Assembly: GCA_026225945.1 (NCBI GenBank)
Contig: JAMJFZ010002307.1
Span: 7,848,501-7,912,500, forward strand
Length of the DNA stretch: 64,000 nt
Direction of reading: 5' to 3'
Source of the DNA: Cricetomys ansorgei
Taxonomy: Eukaryota; Chordata; Mammalia; Rodentia; Nesomyidae
The translations under genes were made by a program, and so were the position numbers. Position 1 is the stretch's first letter, and every line of letters begins with the position of its first letter. The notes under the pieces were generated by a model, which did not search any database, was not told the origin of the DNA, and worked only from the letters and a program-made list of their open reading frames with translations. Below are positions 60,958 to 64,000 of this stretch, one piece after another.

Positions 60958-61924
60958 CAGACTTAAAACAGCCTGTGAAAAGCATGTTCTGTTACAGTAT
61001 TCAGAAATGATTTGTATAATTTTAAAGCAGGCCTCCATAAGGCTGTAATACCATGAATAGATCCAGGCTACCAAAATAGTCTTCCCAGACCAAATACTGT
61101 GGGAAATCATTTCCTTATGTAACAGTCTCTGAAACATACTTGTTCAGATAAAAATAGTCACATGCACAAACAAAAATGTTTCTGGGGATGCTGATGGGGC
61201 ATGTAACAAGGGAACTGTCTGGTAAGATGTAGTAGGAGAGACAAGCATGCATGGCCAAATAATTGTTGCATGGTGTGATAATGGAAGTCATATTTTAGTA
61301 GCCATGGCTGTGGTGATCTGAGTAGGTAAAGATCTGGCCTGAATGATTCGTTTGGCAGCGATTTTACAGGATTTGTGATTGTGTAGCAGCTGCCTTGTAT
61401 CTCTAGCTGGGAATGTTTCCTGTACTATTTATGTTCTGAAACATTGCATAAAGAGACTGGGTTAGGGAGTGGGGGCAGAAGAAAGGAAAGCTCAGCAAAC
61501 ATATGTTTGTACCTGCCCACCTCCAAATATTCTTATTGCTTTTCCAATAATAAGTAGATTTGCTATCCCTTGGCAACTGACAGTTTTAAAATGAAAAAGG
61601 GCTCATTAAAGGCAGCTGTAGGAAGTTGTGAGGTGGTGTAAGCGGTTTTCTGCTTGAGGACCACGCATGATTAGAACATATGATCTAGACACGCATTGCC
61701 ATTGCCGTGACCTACACTCAAATATCTTGGGTTTACTCTCTTCTCACTCTTTTTTACTTTTAATTATTGAGATCATTATTGTCATATATAAAAGGAAAAC
61801 AAGATATGGTTCAAATAGGCTTCCCCATACTGACAGATGAGCACAGCTCTCCACTGTCAAAAGAGAAGCTTTTTTTTTAGTAGATGATGCTTTAATAAAG
61901 AGACTCACATCTGGCCAAATGGCA
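60958..61924. other. Intergenic sequence upstream of Rergl
   Basis: No gene or named repeat; distal promoter/enhancer sequence is possible but not shown. Confidence 0.4.
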
Positions 61925-62420
61925 GATGATAAGAGTCTATGGAGGGCTCAGCCCTTAATGGGGGATATCTACATCACACTCCTCTCAAGAATCAGGTATC
62001 ACCATAAAGAGTACTATAAATATAAGAGCTAGAGGTTTCAGAAGACTATGGAAATAGTGTTTGCTGGACATGACAGGCCCTTTGCACACATGACTTTACA
62101 GCAGTTTTGGCTGAATATTACAAGACCTGCATAAAATCAAGTTAGTCAAAATCCCATCATGGCTGAGGGAAGATGTTATAAAGCTCCTTCCCCAGTGGAG
62201 GAGATAATGGCAATTATTGGCTGCCGAAGAAGTTGATGGCCCCACAACAATATCAATTAGACCCATTCTTGATTTTTAGTGCATGAAGCAAGAAAGGAGA
62301 TCTGGTAGAGGTCATTTGAGAAGAAAAAGTTGGCGGGACAACCAGGAGTGACTTTGATCAAAAGATATTCAATACATCTATGAAATCCTCAAATTAAGTA
62401 AATAAATAAAAAGTAAAAAT
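61925..62420 (+). mobile_element. Rodent L1 3-prime UTR/tail, upstream of Rergl
   Basis: The sequence follows the usual rodent L1 3-prime UTR order: a segment like 'ggctcagcccttaat', then 'tttgctggacatgacagg', 'aaaatcccatcatggc', 'gaggagataatggcaatt', and a tail with 'aatacatctatgaaat' before AAATAAATAAA-type A-rich sequence. It is 5-prime truncated, diverged, and ends about 260 bp before the CArG box. Subfamily (Lx-type) is a guess. Confidence 0.7.
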
Positions 62421-62681
62421 GACCCCATCAAAGTAAATTTATAGTGCTATTTACACATCCTCTAGAATTTTGCTAAATAAAAATAAGACTCTTTTGATTC
62501 CCTGGAGGATTATGAACGAGGCTTCTGTTAAAAATACGTAAGTGTTGGTTTCATAAATCTGTCTAAATGTTAGTCCGTTTTTTGGAATATCAGTTGAAAT
62601 GTACCATACATAAACATTTTTCAAGTTATTATTAGATGGTAGGAATATATTGTAAGTTTGACTGTGGAAAAACAAGGACAG
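62421..62681. other. Unique sequence between the L1 tail and the Rergl promoter
   Basis: AT-rich sequence with no repeat I recognise. It would contain any further proximal promoter elements. Confidence 0.5.
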
Positions 62682-62691
62682 CCATAAAAGG
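62682..62691 (+). promoter_or_regulatory. CArG box / TATA-like element in the Rergl proximal promoter
   Basis: CCATAAAAGG matches the SRF-binding consensus CC(A/T)6GG exactly, starting 84 bp before the start codon. The embedded CATAAAA is also a plausible TATA variant, which would place transcription start near 62710-62720 and give a 5-prime leader of about 50 nt. SRF with myocardin drives smooth-muscle genes through such boxes, which fits the reported expression of RERGL. Function is inferred; a non-coding upstream exon cannot be excluded. Confidence 0.55.
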
Positions 62692-62716
62692 GAAGTTAAA
62701 AAAATATCAACAGCCT

Positions 62717-62773
62717 ATGCTTAGTTCTAGACAGCAGAGTTCCAAAACTGAACCAGTTACTCAAGATGAGTGA
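62717..62773 (+). other. Upstream ATG frame overlapping the Rergl start
   Basis: An 18-codon frame starts at 62717 in a weak context (C at -3) and stops at TGA 62771-62773, five bases past the Rergl ATG and in another frame. It matters only if transcription begins upstream of 62717, which a TATA-like box at 62682 would make borderline. Confidence 0.4.
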
Positions 62774-62817
62774 TGTAAAGCTTGCTGTCTTAGGTGGCGA
62801 AGGTACAGGGAAATCAG
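62766..62817 (+). CDS. Rergl: Rergl coding exon 1 (RERG/Ras-like small GTPase), start codon to first splice donor
   Basis: The exon encodes residues 1-17 plus the first base of codon 18, reading MSDVKLAVLGGEGTGKS. This is the first beta strand and P-loop of a Ras-superfamily GTPase and, from memory, is nearly identical to the start of human RERGL. The G1 motif GxxxxGKS sits at residues 10-17, in register with Ras without gaps. Seen oddity: the position equivalent to Ras Gly12 is Glu (GGEGTGKS). The start has A at -3. The exon ends TCAG followed by GTGAGT, a consensus donor, giving a phase-1 intron. RERGL is a small cytoplasmic protein of about 200 residues related to RERG; its biochemical role is poorly known and human expression is reported in smooth muscle. 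Only the first 36 residues lie in this window. RERG is a less likely alternative because its P-loop differs. Confidence 0.93.
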
Positions 62818-63855
62818 GTGAGTGGTGCTGTATTCTCTAGCATGATTAGAGAGAAAAGTATGTGGAAACTAGGGTATTAAGTAATAGCCAAATATAACAA
62901 TATAGCAATGAGTAATAATGAATTTACTCTTTGAGATAATTTGTATATGAATTTTTTTTCTGTATGAGTTTTCAATCTTCCAGGCAAACTATCATTTATT
63001 TATGTAAGGCAATGTAATTCCTTGAAATATGTATCTTATTCTACTGATGTTTAAAGTTCTAAAGATTACCAAGAATCCATCACACCCATTTGTTTCTTCC
63101 TCCAGTACACTTGCCCAAAAGCCCATCTGTGGTCGATTGCTTTGAAAGGACTCTTACACTACAGGGTAGTATGGGTAGAGTTGGCTGGAGCACGGACTGT
63201 ATCTTTCAAAGGCTAAAGCACTAGTAACAGTGCTTTTGGGCATCCTGGACCCTAGTTCAAAGGCTCTAATTATGGAACTTGCTGTTTTGTTCTGTTTTGC
63301 TTCATTTTATTCTGCTGCATAATCAAATGGCAGCAAGATTTTCACCAGTGACCAACCTCAGACTCACAACAAGAGCTGAAGGACTGGCAGACTTAGTGCT
63401 TTGGTAAGACAACTAGCTATTAGTGTCTTCCACTGTTTTCTGGGTGCTAACATTCTGTTTTTGTTAACAACTGCATATGCTGGACACCTCCCCCATCCTT
63501 TCTACACATGGGAAATTGGAACCAGATTTAATTAATAGGAAAAGTAAGTGTTGTAAGATCTTTGGATTTCAAATATAATGAGGAATATTTGTACTTTAGA
63601 GGGAAAGGTATTGTAAATATCTGTATTCCTGAGTAAATGTCATAATAATTTACACATAGAACATATAAGATCACGTATTTCCATATACTGAATTATGGTT
63701 CTATCATCTCGGCTTTTAGACCAAAATTCAGTAAAGTTGTATGCTCTTATCTAGGACCTGATGATTACTGAGTGAAAATTAAGATAATATACCTAATTGA
63801 ATTATCAATATTCTAAAGTAAAACAAACCTTAAATCCTGTTTGTTCATTTGACAG
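62818..63855 (+). other. Rergl: Rergl intron 1
   Basis: A 1038-bp GT-AG intron in phase 1, with donor GTGAGT and acceptor ATTTGACAG. The polypyrimidine tract before the acceptor is only moderate. Inside I see AT-rich sequence and no recognisable SINE, microsatellite or exon-like frame. Confidence 0.85.
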
Positions 63856-63912
63856 CACTTACAGTAAGGTTTCTTACCAAGCGGTTCATTGGAGAATATG
63901 CTTCTAATTTTG
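63856..63912 (+). CDS. Rergl: Rergl coding exon 2 (switch I region)
   Basis: The exon begins after TTTGACAG and ends before GTAAGT. It completes codon 18 (Ala) and encodes residues 19-36, LTVRFLTKRFIGEYASNF, plus one base of codon 37, so the next intron is also phase 1. The translation continues exon 1 in frame and matches the RERG/RERGL helix 1 and switch I segment (LTKRFI-EY). By ungapped alignment to Ras, Phe28 (guanine stacking) and Tyr32 are kept, but Pro34-Thr35 is replaced by Ser-Asn, so the Mg-coordinating threonine of switch I is missing. The remaining exons (switch II to C-terminus) lie beyond the right edge; this is a truncation by the window, not a broken gene. Confidence 0.92.
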
Positions 63913-64000
63913 GTAAGTCACTGCTTTAGACTTCTATTCATTGTAATATTCCAATACTACATTTTAACTGTAATTAAGACCAGAGAGGAGTTTTGGATGA
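63913..64000 (+). other. Rergl: Start of Rergl intron 2
   Basis: Consensus donor GTAAGT directly after exon 2, followed by AT-rich non-coding sequence to the window edge. Confidence 0.85.

Noticed and set aside
1..62000. Exons of the divergent neighbour PIK3C2G on the minus strand
   Set aside because: I found no kinase, C2 or PX-like coding segment with splice sites; from memory its 5-prime end lies further away.

Overview
This window is mammalian nuclear DNA from a muroid (mouse/rat/hamster-type) rodent. It is AT-rich and almost gene-free, with long CA/GT, TTTC, TTCC and TA microsatellites. Old rodent retroposons are everywhere: B1, B2/B3-type, dimeric tRNA/B1-type (B4/RSINE1-like) and ID-like SINEs, L1 3-prime tails, MaLR-type solo LTRs and two TATA-containing ERV LTRs. 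I see no bacterial or viral genome organisation and no operons. The species cannot be fixed. No near-consensus young mouse B1 or B2, L1Md, IAP or rat ID copy is visible, so this is either a quiet murine locus or another muroid.

The only protein-coding gene I can support is at the right edge. Two spliced coding exons on the + strand (62766-62817 and 63856-63912) match the start of RERGL, a RERG/Ras-like small GTPase; the gene runs off the end of the window. Its proximal promoter holds a perfect CArG box / TATA-like element 84 to 75 bp before the start codon. A short upstream ATG frame overlaps the start. From memory, RERGL lies divergently beside PIK3C2G in mouse and human, so most of this window would be the intergenic space upstream of Rergl.

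Layout: 0-12 kb holds MaLR-like LTRs, old L1 fragments (one split by a SINE, one with a 5-prime inversion) and a CA/CATA microsatellite. 12-20 kb holds an L1- or LTR-derived block, a CTGACT-rich stretch, microsatellites, a poly-A run beside a heat-shock-element-like motif, the shorter copy of an LTR-like element, and a TTTC tract. 20-33 kb holds SINEs, MaLR, two consecutive TATA-bearing LTRs, a TA tract and a rodent L1 3-prime UTR. 33-52 kb holds many SINEs, a 300-bp inverted duplication (40.65 and 42.88 kb), and a local duplication flanked by opposite-strand triplet repeats (50.4-51 kb). 52-62 kb holds a 245-bp polypyrimidine tract, the long copy of the LTR-like element and L1 3-prime tails, the last ending about 260 bp from the Rergl promoter motif.

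I did not find an undescribed biological system. The best leads are the Rergl promoter motif, the non-canonical GTPase residues in its first exons, the inverted duplication, and a few low-repeat islands that could be distal regulatory elements. All other long open frames look like chance or microsatellite translations.
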